This document shows positions 36,301 through 46,924 of a DNA stretch of 64,000 bases, in pieces. Source of the stretch: Cercis canadensis. Taxonomy: Eukaryota > Streptophyta > Magnoliopsida > Fabales > Fabaceae. The notes beneath the pieces were generated by a model that saw only the letters and a program-made list of their open reading frames with translations, searched no databases and was not told the DNA's origin. Both the position numbers and the translations under genes were made by a program. The DNA lies in NCBI GenBank assembly GCA_003255065.1, contig QAOA01001442.1, positions 422,332 through 486,331 of the forward strand, in the 5' to 3' direction. The first letter of the stretch is position 1. Each line of letters starts with the position of its first letter.

Positions 36301-39300
36301 TATGTAAATTTTTTGAATGAAACAACTTTATGAGAAAAGGAATGGAAAAAGAAAAATTCATGTTGGTTGAAACTACAGCATGTTAGTTGCTCTTGTTATA
36401 CATGGATTTTATTTCAAAAGAGTTTTCCCATATGATGTACTTACTCAATAAATTCTTTTCCCCAGGGCTCAGATTTATCCGCAATCACTTCTCTATATTT
36501 CCTATCACGTCTTCTTCAAGTTGTTGGTGGAAGATGCATGATTAACAATGTGGCTGGTGTTATCATCTATGCTTTCATGACCTTAAATGTTAGATATCTT
36601 AGTGAAGGGAATGCATCTTATGGCCATGATGATGCTAACCTGTTTTCTAAATACTTGAATGAAGTTGAAAGAGTTATAGGCTGTGCTTCTGAGTCCAAAG
36701 GAACAGAGAACATCAATGGAAACTATTTTTCTGCTTATTTGGAAGATATTATGTCATCCAGTTCTGGGGATATTTGCTTCAAGAGGTTGGTATTTTTCAG
36801 ATTTCTCATTGCTTTTAGCTAACTTGTTTGTTAAAATATGAAAGAATAAGATGCCACACTGCCCACTGATTGCTCATAATTTTGCATAACCAGCTGAGTT
36901 TTAAAATATCACGCTTATTTTCTTTATCATGTTTTTTTTTTTAATAAAATTAATTGCTTGTGCCATATCTCCATATTACTCTGCTGTGTTAGGCAAGGGT
37001 ATGCANTTTATCATGATTTTTTTTTTAATAAAATTAATTGCTTGTGCCATATCTCCATATTACTCTGCTGTGTTAGGCAAGGGTATGCAGCTCTTTGAGC
37101 TTTTGTCTAGGTGGATATGATGTTTCTAGCAAATAGGGAACTCCTGACATGAGGAGGAAGTACCTGGCAAACTAAATGTTTTTTTTTTCTATTAATGAAT
37201 AACATTTTATGTTCTCATGTATCTCAATCGTATCTTTAATGAAAATTTCATCATTGCAGGAGTGGAATACTTGCTTATGTTTTCTCTGACAATCACAGCC
37301 TATTGCTAGCTTCTCTATTTCTATTGCTTATTTTAGCAGAAAGTGAAGGTACTGTTATTCGGTTCATAATCCAATACTGGTCTCCTTGTGAGTATTTTAA
37401 GTTATTTGGTTGTTTATTTTCTGTGCAAGTTTTGCAGATCTTGATTGTTTATTAGCTCCAATGATTGGGTCAAATGGGCAGGATATGATGGTAAGTGTCA
37501 ATTTTAATATTGATTCAGATTGAACTGGATCATCAATTTTCACTTGAATAATATGTGTTCTATATTACCTAATAACCATAGAATATCAAGAATGGTTGAG
37601 AGTCTCTAGACCAAGTATCATTTTTCTGAAATTCCCTGTATGTTACTGTACTGAATGCGTTACACGTAATCATGATGTTGCCTCAATATCTAGGAATTGA
37701 ATGCTCGCTGTTACTGATATGTTGGTTGACTTGAGGTTGACATGCTTTTATTCTCTTTATTCTGCTTCTAAATCCTCCGTCCCTGCTTATGTGCATTTAT
37801 TGTTAAAGTGGGAACTATTGGTTTTGGATGTATTATATCAATTTGACGATATATGCATTATACTTTGTTTCTTTTTCTTTCTCTTCTCTTCTCTTTACTT
37901 GTCTTCTCTCTGTCTCTCTCACTCTCTCTTGTTTCAGTTGCAGACTAATGATGCATCAACTTCTAAGTTAGAGGATGGAAGTATCTTTATTAGATTTATG
38001 CCTGAGGTATATTTAACGTGATTATTGTTGGCTTATTTGATAAAATTAGTAATTATTATTATTTTTGTTAATAGTTTTAACTTTGTTAATATTGGTTTTT
38101 TATAGAATTTAGGATGATATCTGTGTTCCTTTTAAATTTGACAGATTATAAATGCACTGTTGAAGGTTTTAGCCTTCCAGCATTCTCTCTCTGCAATGAT
38201 GCTATGGCATACAGGGTGGTGCTTGCAAAAGCTACTTATCTTCCATAGAGAGGGACTTCATGGGGATAATCTCCTCCTGTTCAATGTAGGTATCAAAAAA
38301 TTTCCATTCACTCTGCCATAATAAGTGGATATATGCTTGCATGGATATAATATGTTTCTTGTTCCTGTCACAATTATGACCAAGTGAAAATGATGCTTTT
38401 ATATATGTAATATTAACTTTGGAAACTCACCCAGCCATCTATTTATTCATTTAAATTCATGCCACTACGTTTGTTAATATCATATTGTATTTATGCACTC
38501 AAACTTTCTAAAGTTTTATATTTTCTAGTTTTCATCGACAGACTTCATATGATCAGTCCTGTGAACGCTTTCGAAAAGAACTTGATGGAATCTGGTTTGA
38601 TCATATTCCAGATACTTTAAGAAATGAATGGGAAAGCTGTAAAAGAGGTATCTATCACTTTCTTTTGGGAATGATTTTATATGGATGAACAAATTACAGT
38701 ATAAAAATTGCAAAAAAAAAAAAAAAAAAGAAGAAAAANNAAAAAAAAAAAAAAAAAAAAAAAAAAAAGAAGTAAAAGACTAGAGTGAAAGTGAAATAAT
38801 TTTTAACTGGTAACTAGATTTGAAATGTCTTGATGGAATTTATTTCTCTATGCTCATTTTTGCATGCAGCTCTTCAGGAATCTTCTCAGTATAAAGATCC
38901 TTTATTCATGTTAGAGCTTGTTCTCCACCAAGACTCTACCAATGGTACTATTTATATTTGCATGAAGTAGTAACCTCTTGTTTGTTGCAGTTCTATTGTT
39001 CTCTTGATATTATTTAGGATTTGATCTTCTGAGAAAGTAAATGTATTTGTGTATGCAGGTGAAACAACTTCTTATATTGCTTGGCAAAGAATGGTTGATA
39101 CGGTGAAGGTCTTGTCATTTATCCTTTTAAATTTTCATTGAGATTAATTATAGTATTTTGTTAATGATGTGTTGTTCCTTTCCTATTAAGTCCAAGTTCT
39201 GAGATGCATATTTGTTCCCAATATGAGGACAAGGTATCTAATTTGTTAGTAATGCTTTATGTGTGGGTTTTGTCTTTCAAAATATTATGCAATATGGAGA

Positions 39301-39583
39301 CATCGTAGAATTGGATCACTGTTTTGTAAAGTTCAAGAGCTGTATCATGACTTCTTGAATTCAATTAATGTGCTTGTCTTAATGCTTTGTGACTGAATTC
39401 TCACATCTGTTCTTAATATGTCTATAGATGAGAGCAGGGTTGTGCACAAATTCAGAATTAAATGTATAAAATTTTGTTTGATTTTAAGTAATATCATTAT
39501 GCTCCTTGTGACATTTGTCTTGACTAAAGACGCTTCGTATAACTTGTTGTTATAGTGTGTGTGTGTGTGTTTTTTTTTTTTAA

Positions 39584-39616
<33 letters not shown>

Positions 39617-41120
39617 TATTATTATTATTACTACTACTACTTTTCTATATGACATATTAAACTGACATAATTTTCATATCTGGCTTTGTCCTATCCTTCT
39701 CATTTTATTAAATATTATTCTCTACTGCAAAAATTTCTTGCTGTTTTGGTGAGATTTCATTTTAAGTTTTCCTGTTAACCCAAAGTTTTCTTTTTTTGCA
39801 TGAATTTAATTGCTATTTTTATTATCTTATGCATTTGATTCCTCATTAAAGCTCCTGAAGTGTGCATCTCATATCAATTATATATTCAGGCTTTTGTTCT
39901 CCACATCCAGCTGAAGACATTTATTTTTAAAGGGGTATTGGTTGAGAACCCACTGTTGAATATGATTGGCAGTTGTGCCAATGATTCTGGAAAAATCCAT
40001 GCTTCAGATGTTTCATCTGCGAGCTTTGGATCCGATGTTTCCTTAGGTTGGCATTATTCTGCTTGAACTTAATTGTGTCTGGCATATGTTTCTTTATTCC
40101 CTGACATGAAATGACTATTGCAGAATCTGGAATACCTTGCAGAATTTCATTTTCCAATTCTGAAATTAGGGACACCTACCTGATACCAGTGGTTAGTGGA
40201 ATGATTGGAAAGTTGCTTCTCACAGAGAAACATCCCTTCCGCAGTCGACGTGGAGTTGTAATTGCAATTGCTCCATTGGCTGGGTCGAGTGTAAGTCTGA
40301 TATTGCCTCAATTTTCTGCTGGTTAGAACAGAGCTTCTATAGGTTTTTATGGTGTTGGTCTCATCATTTAATGAAACTAATAATGTGGAGATACACTGTA
40401 TGGTCTTGTTCTTTCTTTCTTAGTTTTTAGAACGTTTTTCTTCCTTGATGCTAGATTTTATCAGATAATCTGATAGATGGATTGCTCTATGCCCTTGTGC
40501 ATTGGAATGCTTGTCTAATCTGATTGTTACAGATATGCCAAACATAGTACAGCCTTGCATTACGATTCCCCTGCATGAGCTGTTCACTTGTTTTGCTCTC
40601 CTATTTTTGTGTCTTTGTGCACACATGCATGTGCTTTTGGATAGGTTTGATGAACCATTTACTGTTTTAAGTTAAATAGGGAGAAATTTCAACAGTAAAC
40701 TTGGGGGGTGGGGGGGTGTTGATATGATAAGAACTTTTCATCAAGTTGGAAAATCATCTGCTTGGATTTTTTCTTGTTCTCTTCACTTTATTTCATTCTA
40801 TATTTTTCCCACGCTTGATACAGCCTGAGATAGACAAGGACCATCCCTCATGGTTGCATCTTCGAATAAGAGACTTTGACCCATGGTTTTATACAACTAA
40901 AGGCCGAGGAAGCCACCTGAATCCTTCTGATCATGTGGCAGATGGGAGATGGACTCTTGGTTTCCCAAATGCAAAAGCTTGTGAAGCTGCTCAATTAACT
41001 ATTATGAATGAAATTGCTAAACAGAGATCAGCTGCAGAGAACATACTTGCTCCACTGCTCCAGAATGATTATCTTGGATTAGCTGAAAGTAGAGGTGATC
41101 AAAGCTGTGATGATGAATGA
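33339..41120 (+). CDS. TT9: CLEC16A-like membrane-trafficking protein (TT9/GFS9), 20 exons
   Basis: Peripheral Golgi/endosomal protein needed for vacuolar protein sorting and flavonoid accumulation in Arabidopsis; homologous to animal CLEC16A. Exons: 33339-33391, 33999-34050, 34154-34230, 34324-34457, 34629-34725, 34968-35025, 35455-35563, 35651-35771, 35874-36063, 36466-36785, 37260-37348, 37438-37490, 37938-38006, 38145-38285, 38542-38647, 38870-38944, 39059-39108, 39890-40046, 40124-40290, 40824-41120. All phases close, giving 804 residues. Seen: [13 protein letters not shown] start, the FPL domain (about 35-195) with [36 protein letters not shown] and RALTLNIYN, and a conserved C-terminal region with [11 protein letters not shown] and [11 protein letters not shown]. 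No membrane segments or signal peptide. Introns contain an N-flanked duplication (near 37006), a poly-A run with two Ns, and a compound microsatellite. A further 3' exon beyond the TGA cannot be excluded. Confidence 0.9.
36923..37088. repeat. Near-identical direct duplication flanking one N, TT9 intron 10
   Basis: Bases 36923-37005 recur at 37007-37088 with a single N (37006) between. Only the poly-T length and one base differ. The pattern matches an unmerged contig overlap. Coding exons on both sides are unaffected. Confidence 0.85.
38712..38769. repeat. Poly-A tract with two Ns, TT9 intron 15
   Basis: Long A-rich homopolymer interrupted by NN at 38739-38740. It is an unresolved homopolymer in an intron, so its true length is uncertain. 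Confidence 0.8.
39555..39641. repeat. Compound microsatellite (GT)n-T-(AAT)n-(ATT)n-(ACT)n, TT9 intron 17
   Basis: A GT run, a T tract, about eleven AAT units, about five ATT units and four ACT units follow one another without a break. The AAT and ATT blocks are mutually complementary and could fold into a hairpin. Likely length-variable between individuals. Confidence 0.85.
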
Positions 41121-41985
41121 TTGTAGGTTAGCTTACGTTTTCTTTTCCTTTGACTTTCTTCTTCTTGTTTCTTTAGTTTTGATTTTATAAAGTATGGCTT
41201 TGCACATTATAAGTGAAGTATATCAATTTGTAGAGTACTATTACCATCAGCAAGGGAACTTGTGAAGCATGTAATAATCAATATTAATATGCATATTGTG
41301 TCTCGGGCACATAGACTGATAGATGCTCTACCAGATGTAAGTACGCTCGATTTCATGTATAGCTGTGTATAATTGTGCTACTCGGATTAATAGTCTCTGT
41401 ATTACCTCAATTCTGTTTCTTATTTTAATAGCTCATGAGTTCTAGGCAACTATTTCATTTTTGCAGTCCTGTTATTTACTTTACCATTTAACATGGTCCC
41501 TGGCCATCTCAGGATGACTGTATCTTTGTTCTGCTGGATCTTCAACTAATAGAGTAAGAAATGTAGGGATCAGGCTCAGAAATAGGCTAAAGTTCAGCGT
41601 AACTGTATATAGAGGAAAATTATTTTATAGAAAAAGTAATTCACGTTGATTTTACCTGCAGTAACCCGAATACACAGAAATCATATTTTCGTGGTTTCCG
41701 AAATCAGTCCTGACTCCTGAGGCAGTTTTCAAAAGCTCATTCGATATTCTTTATGTGCCTTTCTTGTTTTCTTTCTTTTTAATCAAGCAAGAGTACAAAG
41801 TTCTTAATGTAATTACTCGATTATGTCATCGATCTATCATGTTAATTGGGGAGAGCATGTTACGAACAAAGCTATATGCCAGACTGTTCTGTCAGCAGGA
41901 CTTTATTCCAGGTTTGCTTATTTTATCTTCGTTTTTCACCAGAAGAAAAAAGGGGTCTATCTATATCTATATGTTTATTTAGTTC
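41121..41985. other. 3' flank of the CLEC16A-like gene
   Basis: AT-rich sequence after the stop codon, probably including the 3' UTR. No convincing additional exon was identified. Confidence 0.4.
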
Positions 41986-41999
41986 AAAGGCTAAATTGA

Positions 42000-42132
42000 G
42001 GAACATGCTTTAGTGCAGTGGTAGCGCTCTTGGCATTAAGAATTAGTCACCTCATGTTTCTAGGTTTAAATATGGGGCATCTCACTTTCCTAACATACTA
42101 AGTGTACTCCCCTCTATTTATAGGCATAAAAA
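42000..42132 (+). mobile_element. tRNA-derived SINE-like insertion
   Basis: A 133-bp element with a box A-like tagtgcagtggtagcg followed about 40 bases later by a decayed box B (aggtttaaatatggggc). This is the internal pol III promoter layout of tRNA-derived SINEs. It ends in a short A-rich tail and is flanked by a 14-bp target duplication with one mismatch: AAAGGCTAAATTGA (41986-41999) and AAAGGCTAAGTTGA (42133-42146). The short body, tail and long duplication fit LINE-mobilised SINEs. The box B decay suggests it is no longer active. Confidence 0.75.
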
Positions 42133-45100
42133 AAAGGCTAAGTTGAAATGAGTATAAAAAATAAGAAAATCTGATTATGGCTCCTGCTCTATTGATTATT
42201 TTGCTATTTGTTTTCTTTATATAGATTTTGTTCACAGCAATTATTTTTCAATACCAAGCGCAATTATATTAAATGCAAAAGTAAAATAAAGTTCGATATT
42301 TTCTTGTCGCGAAACAGTTCGTCAACAATAGCAGAATTCAATTAGAGCACTGTGTCATATTCACCAATTTGATGGTAAGAATGGGACTTCGGAAACATTT
42401 AATATGAAATTTTTTACGTATTTTTTTTTAGTCTATTATAAGCTACATAACAAGAATAACTTATCCCCTCTCTTAATCTCATTTTATTTTGTTTCAATAG
42501 GATTTGAACACGAATTTCTATGATGGAATAGCCCGTGTTTAACCATTGGATTATTTATGAAAATAATAAATCAATTTTTAGCATGGCATAAATCAATAAT
42601 AAGGACAAATGAGAAACTAGATACAATTGGGGGCTAAATAGGTTATGGGATTAGACGTCATGTGGCTCATGATTTACTTTCTGTTCCCTAAAGTGTTTTT
42701 TCTTTTACAAAATTTGAGAGCTTTCAGGGATGATAAATAACATTTTTTGACCGAGAAATAGAGCTTTTGTAGCTGACATTGACGATTGATAACCAGTGGT
42801 GCATCTTCTAAAATATACTGAGCGAGATAGAAATGTAAGGTTTGGTTTTTTATGCAAGTTGTCATATAAATAGATTAAGGATAGTTTGGATACTTTTGTT
42901 AATGTTGAGGGTTTTTATTGACATTTTTCTTTGCTAAGATATTGACATTCATAATTGCAGAGATCAGAAAACACTACCCTACTTGAAGTGTGAGGAGCAC
43001 AAGACAAATGGATTTTAATTCTCTTTACAGAAATTTCTGAGATGAAGAATTGTGTGCATAAGATAGCTATAGCAGACACTAGCAGCACATCATGTACTCC
43101 AGTAAAGCACAGAAGAAGGTTTTGCTTTATGTGCTCTGTTTTTCTGCAATGAATGATCCATCTTTTAGTATAAGGGTTATTCAAAAAGAGTTATAAAGTC
43201 CCCTCTACTTGTGAACCCCTCACAACACCAATATATAGCCATGAAAGGGAAGATTGGCTCTGTTTCCTGCAATTGTTACTCAGAGAGAATGAGGAAGAGT
43301 AATCATTTGTATTCCTAATGATGCTCGCCTTTTAAGTTTTTAATGAAACACAAGTTTGTTTAGTGCAGTGAAGATATCAAGCATAAAATAATGAGAAACT
43401 TTTGGGAAAAGGAGTGTGTGTATGGTACGTAATTCCATCACCTTTCCATTAACAAGGCTGTCATGTCAAAATTAGAGCAACTTTTTCCTCCCATTCTAGC
43501 CTTTAAAGTTTAAAGCTGCCCACTCCTGCCCAATACTATTAACTAATCTTTTCTTCTCTCTCTCTTCCCCTTAGCTTCGTTTCCCTCTCTTGGATATTGC
43601 TTTCAGCCACATGGTCACGTAGAGGCCAAAGATGCTTATTTGAAGCTCAAAAGCATAAAATGAGCGGCACTTTTGAGTAGATAATGCCATATTTTGCTTT
43701 TAATATTGCTTTATGATAGAGAGCTTTACTTTAAGCAAAAGATGAGGATATATTAATCTTAGAGCTCTAATTGAAATACGTTTGCAGGAAAATCAAGGGA
43801 GTTTGATAGTGAAAGGAGAGAAAAGATAGTCCTAACTTTCACTTTGCCACAAATCTCATGGTGTCCAACCAAAGATTTAGCGATCAACAGTTAGCATGGC
43901 TTTATTTAAAAAAGCTAACCGTTATTGGTGGGGAGAGAGAGAGAGAGAGGGAATGAGTTAAGTAATTAAGTTAGGGTGTGCTCTAAGTAAGTGTATATAT
44001 TCCTCTCTTTCATTCAAACACTCCTTTTCTAGCACAGCAGAGTGCTTTGTGTTCAAATAATTTGGTGCCCTTTGCAAGTCTTTTTAGGCCAACAAAGATA
44101 CAAGAGAAGAGACTTTTTGACTGGAAGCCTGGGCTACCTAGCTACAATCCCCTCACGCTCACCCTTACCCACAAGAAATAAACAGTTGCGAGATTTGGAT
44201 TACCCTGTTTCCATAAAAGGACAGCTTTGGTCCTAATCCTACACAAACACAAACACTCATTTTCAGTCTTGTGCTAGTCACGTGCCGCCTATGTCAACAA
44301 CTTGCTTATAATTTTTAAGGTTGCTTTGAGGCCCAAAGGGCAGAAAAAATACAATTCATAATGGAGTTGAAGCTCCCAAACATGGATGACGTTTCTTGGT
44401 CATGTCAAAATGTCATGTGAAATGCTAATACACCTTCTGGATTCCCCATAAAGAAGACAATTCCATGGTTATTTGAATATGTGCTCTCATTTGGTGCTCA
44501 TCAACTGGTTACCCATTATATCACTTACTTTCTTGTATGATTGTTAGATCATTCCCTCTTTTTCTCTCTTGTATTATTTATCAACATAATCTGGTTAACT
44601 GCTTTTGTTCAAGAAGAGACATGCAGTGACTGAAATTATATAAACTGACTAATGCACGCATTGATGATACGTCATGGGTCTTTGTATAAAACAAGTAAAA
44701 GTGAAAGATGATTGAGGAATGAAAGGGAGATATCTGGGTTCCAAAAAATATGCTCCCATTTCTTTATGGTTTATTTTTCTTTGAATACCTAGATGTAAGG
44801 TGCGCACTCAGTGCATGGTACAATATGCTGCTCTGCTTTCTATGCAGTGGCGATCTTGAGGAGAACTTCAACTGTTAATTAGACCTCCAACCAAAAATGG
44901 ACACAACTATCTAAGATACCTACAAACTCAAATCACAGAGAGTGAAGTGGAGTATGAAGAATAAAATTTAACAGCCTATTGCTTATGCCACTTCATTTAC
45001 CAAGTATGAATCAGGTACAAAAATTGAATAATTATTACACTACTCAAATATTTGATCATATGCTTAACAAATATTTCGTAATATAACTTAATTTTAAGGT

Positions 45101-45704
45101 CCCGTATGTTTGTAAATTTGGAGTCACTAGGTAGAGCTTCATATAGTGGTGGTCCTTCAATTTCAAATTTAGTTATCAAACAGTCAAAGTCCACTGTTAT
45201 ATAATCAAACTACGATATAGTAATGTAGCTAATAAGAAAATTGAAGTCAATCATGTGAGAATTAATAATTAAGCTTGGATTCAGGTGATGTGAACATAGC
45301 CGCACGTGCAATGCACGGAATTTCTGGTCTACAAGCTTTCATTTTATATTTCACTTGAGGCAGAAATGTTTTTCCCTTAAAATGAAGAATGTGACCACCT
45401 TGTGTATATGTTAGTTGTTTCCATGCAACAGAGAAACTGGAAGATTTATGATTTTGTTTGGAAACAAAATGTGGTCGGAAGTAGGAAATCAAATGAAATG
45501 AGTGAAAATAGGGAATAAAAAGGGGAAAAATTACTTGTTAATGGTTGTCTCATAGAGTTGTGTGTATAATGTGTGTTTCTTTGTTTTTTTTTTTTTTCCT
45601 CAATTAATGCATAGAGTTGTTTGTTGATGGTTGTCTTTCTGATTTCTTCAATCTTTTTTGGTATGAATTATGATGGGCCGAAAAAATATGGAACTTTATG
45701 AAAT

Positions 45705-45711
<7 letters not shown>

Positions 45712-45736
<25 letters not shown>
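45712..45736. repeat. (GA)n microsatellite
   Basis: Perfect AG/GA dinucleotide run of about 12 units in intergenic sequence. Confidence 0.85.
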
Positions 45737-45994
45737 ATGTGGGATACTGGGAAGGGAAGGGAATGTTGGTCATAATCCCCATGCAGTGCGAGTGCAGTAT
45801 GATGATCTATGATGCGTGTTCAAAGGCGTCTAAGTTAGTTTTGTATTCCATTTTCCATAAAAATAAGGAAAGCAAACACTTTATTCCCTTGTCTTTGGGT
45901 CCGGAAGAAAATCGTACACAGTTCCCGATTCCTTCATTTAGACCCCATTCTCTTTTCAGCTCCTCGTTTTTTGCCAGACCATGAAAAATATGTT

Positions 45995-45996
<2 letters not shown>

Positions 45997-46026
<30 letters not shown>
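45997..46026. repeat. (CT)n microsatellite
   Basis: Perfect CT run of 15 units, about 260 bases after a GA run of opposite sense. Intergenic. Confidence 0.85.
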
Positions 46027-46030
<4 letters not shown>

Positions 46031-46742
46031 GAGCGTGATCTACTCTTCAGTTCCGGGTAAAAATTTGACATTTTCATTTGGGAACAAAGTCTATTTGCTT
46101 TTGTTTTTCGAAGCTAAAGATTGCAACTCAAATGTTTGATAAAATTCCTTACTGAGTTTGGATTTTAGTTGTTATTATTAGTATTTAGAAAAAGATCAAA
46201 CTATAAGGAGTTGCATAGTTAGAGAGAGTACAGTAGAAGTGTTAAATTGATAAGGATAAGTAACTTCCGTGAGACAATTTTTCTTTTTCCTGTTACAAAA
46301 GAAAATAATATCCATAAAAGAGAAAGTGCCCCACTTACAAATACCGTAACTTTTAACGAAATTTGGTGTATGTGTGTATGAGAGAGAGATCAAAGCTGAG
46401 TTGCCTTTGATACTGATGCATTAGTCCTGCTTGTCAGCACATGCAATCCACTTTCTACAACAAAATCGACTTTGGACCCCAAGTTTTACCTCACCCACAA
46501 GAAAAGAACAGCCCACCTCCCATAAATTTCACCCCCCTTCCTCTCTCTCTCTTTCTCTCTCCCTTGAAGACGAAACCACCGTCACATTCTAGACAAGGTA
46601 CAGAACAAACAAGTTCATGGAATTACTAGTCTGTTTAATATAGACTGGGGATAGAGGCCTCGAAACCTCGTTGCCCACATATCACTCTTAACACTTCCCC
46701 CCACTTTCGTTTACCCTAAAAGTTCTCCTAGTACTCCTCTGT

Positions 46743-46751
46743 CCTATATAT
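46743..46751 (+). promoter_or_regulatory. TATA-like box of the SMXL3-like gene
   Basis: cctatatat preceded by a C/T-rich stretch and lying about 175 bases before the ATG at 46925. Suited to a leader of about 140 bases; inferred from position. Confidence 0.5.
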
Positions 46752-46924
46752 CATTGCTCTACCTATCCAAAACACGATCGACCATACAATCTCCTACTAT
46801 CTATCTTCCTCATCAGATTCAATAAATTCATGGATACTACACTTCCTTGATATATTTCATTATTTGTAACTTCCTTTTCAGTGCTGGCTGTTTTAGTTAT
46901 CAGAAATAATTGAAGTTTCTGAAG

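Larger units (their letters stand above)
42147..46735. other. Spacer upstream of the SMXL3-like gene
   Basis: Noncoding, with GA/CT microsatellites at 43,934-43,950, 45,712-45,736 and 45,997-46,026. A TATA-like tgtatatattcc at about 43,991 is followed by CT-rich then mixed-GC sequence to 44,350, which could be an unrecognised transcript, but no frame or hairpin of a known family was identified. Pyrimidine-rich sequence from 46,520 probably starts the SMXL3 promoter. Confidence 0.45.

Noticed and set aside
36929..37120. Open frame coding for a twice repeated hydrophobic peptide
   Set aside because: It spans the single N at 37006 and its internal repeat is the assembly duplication; it lies within an intron of the CLEC16A-like gene.
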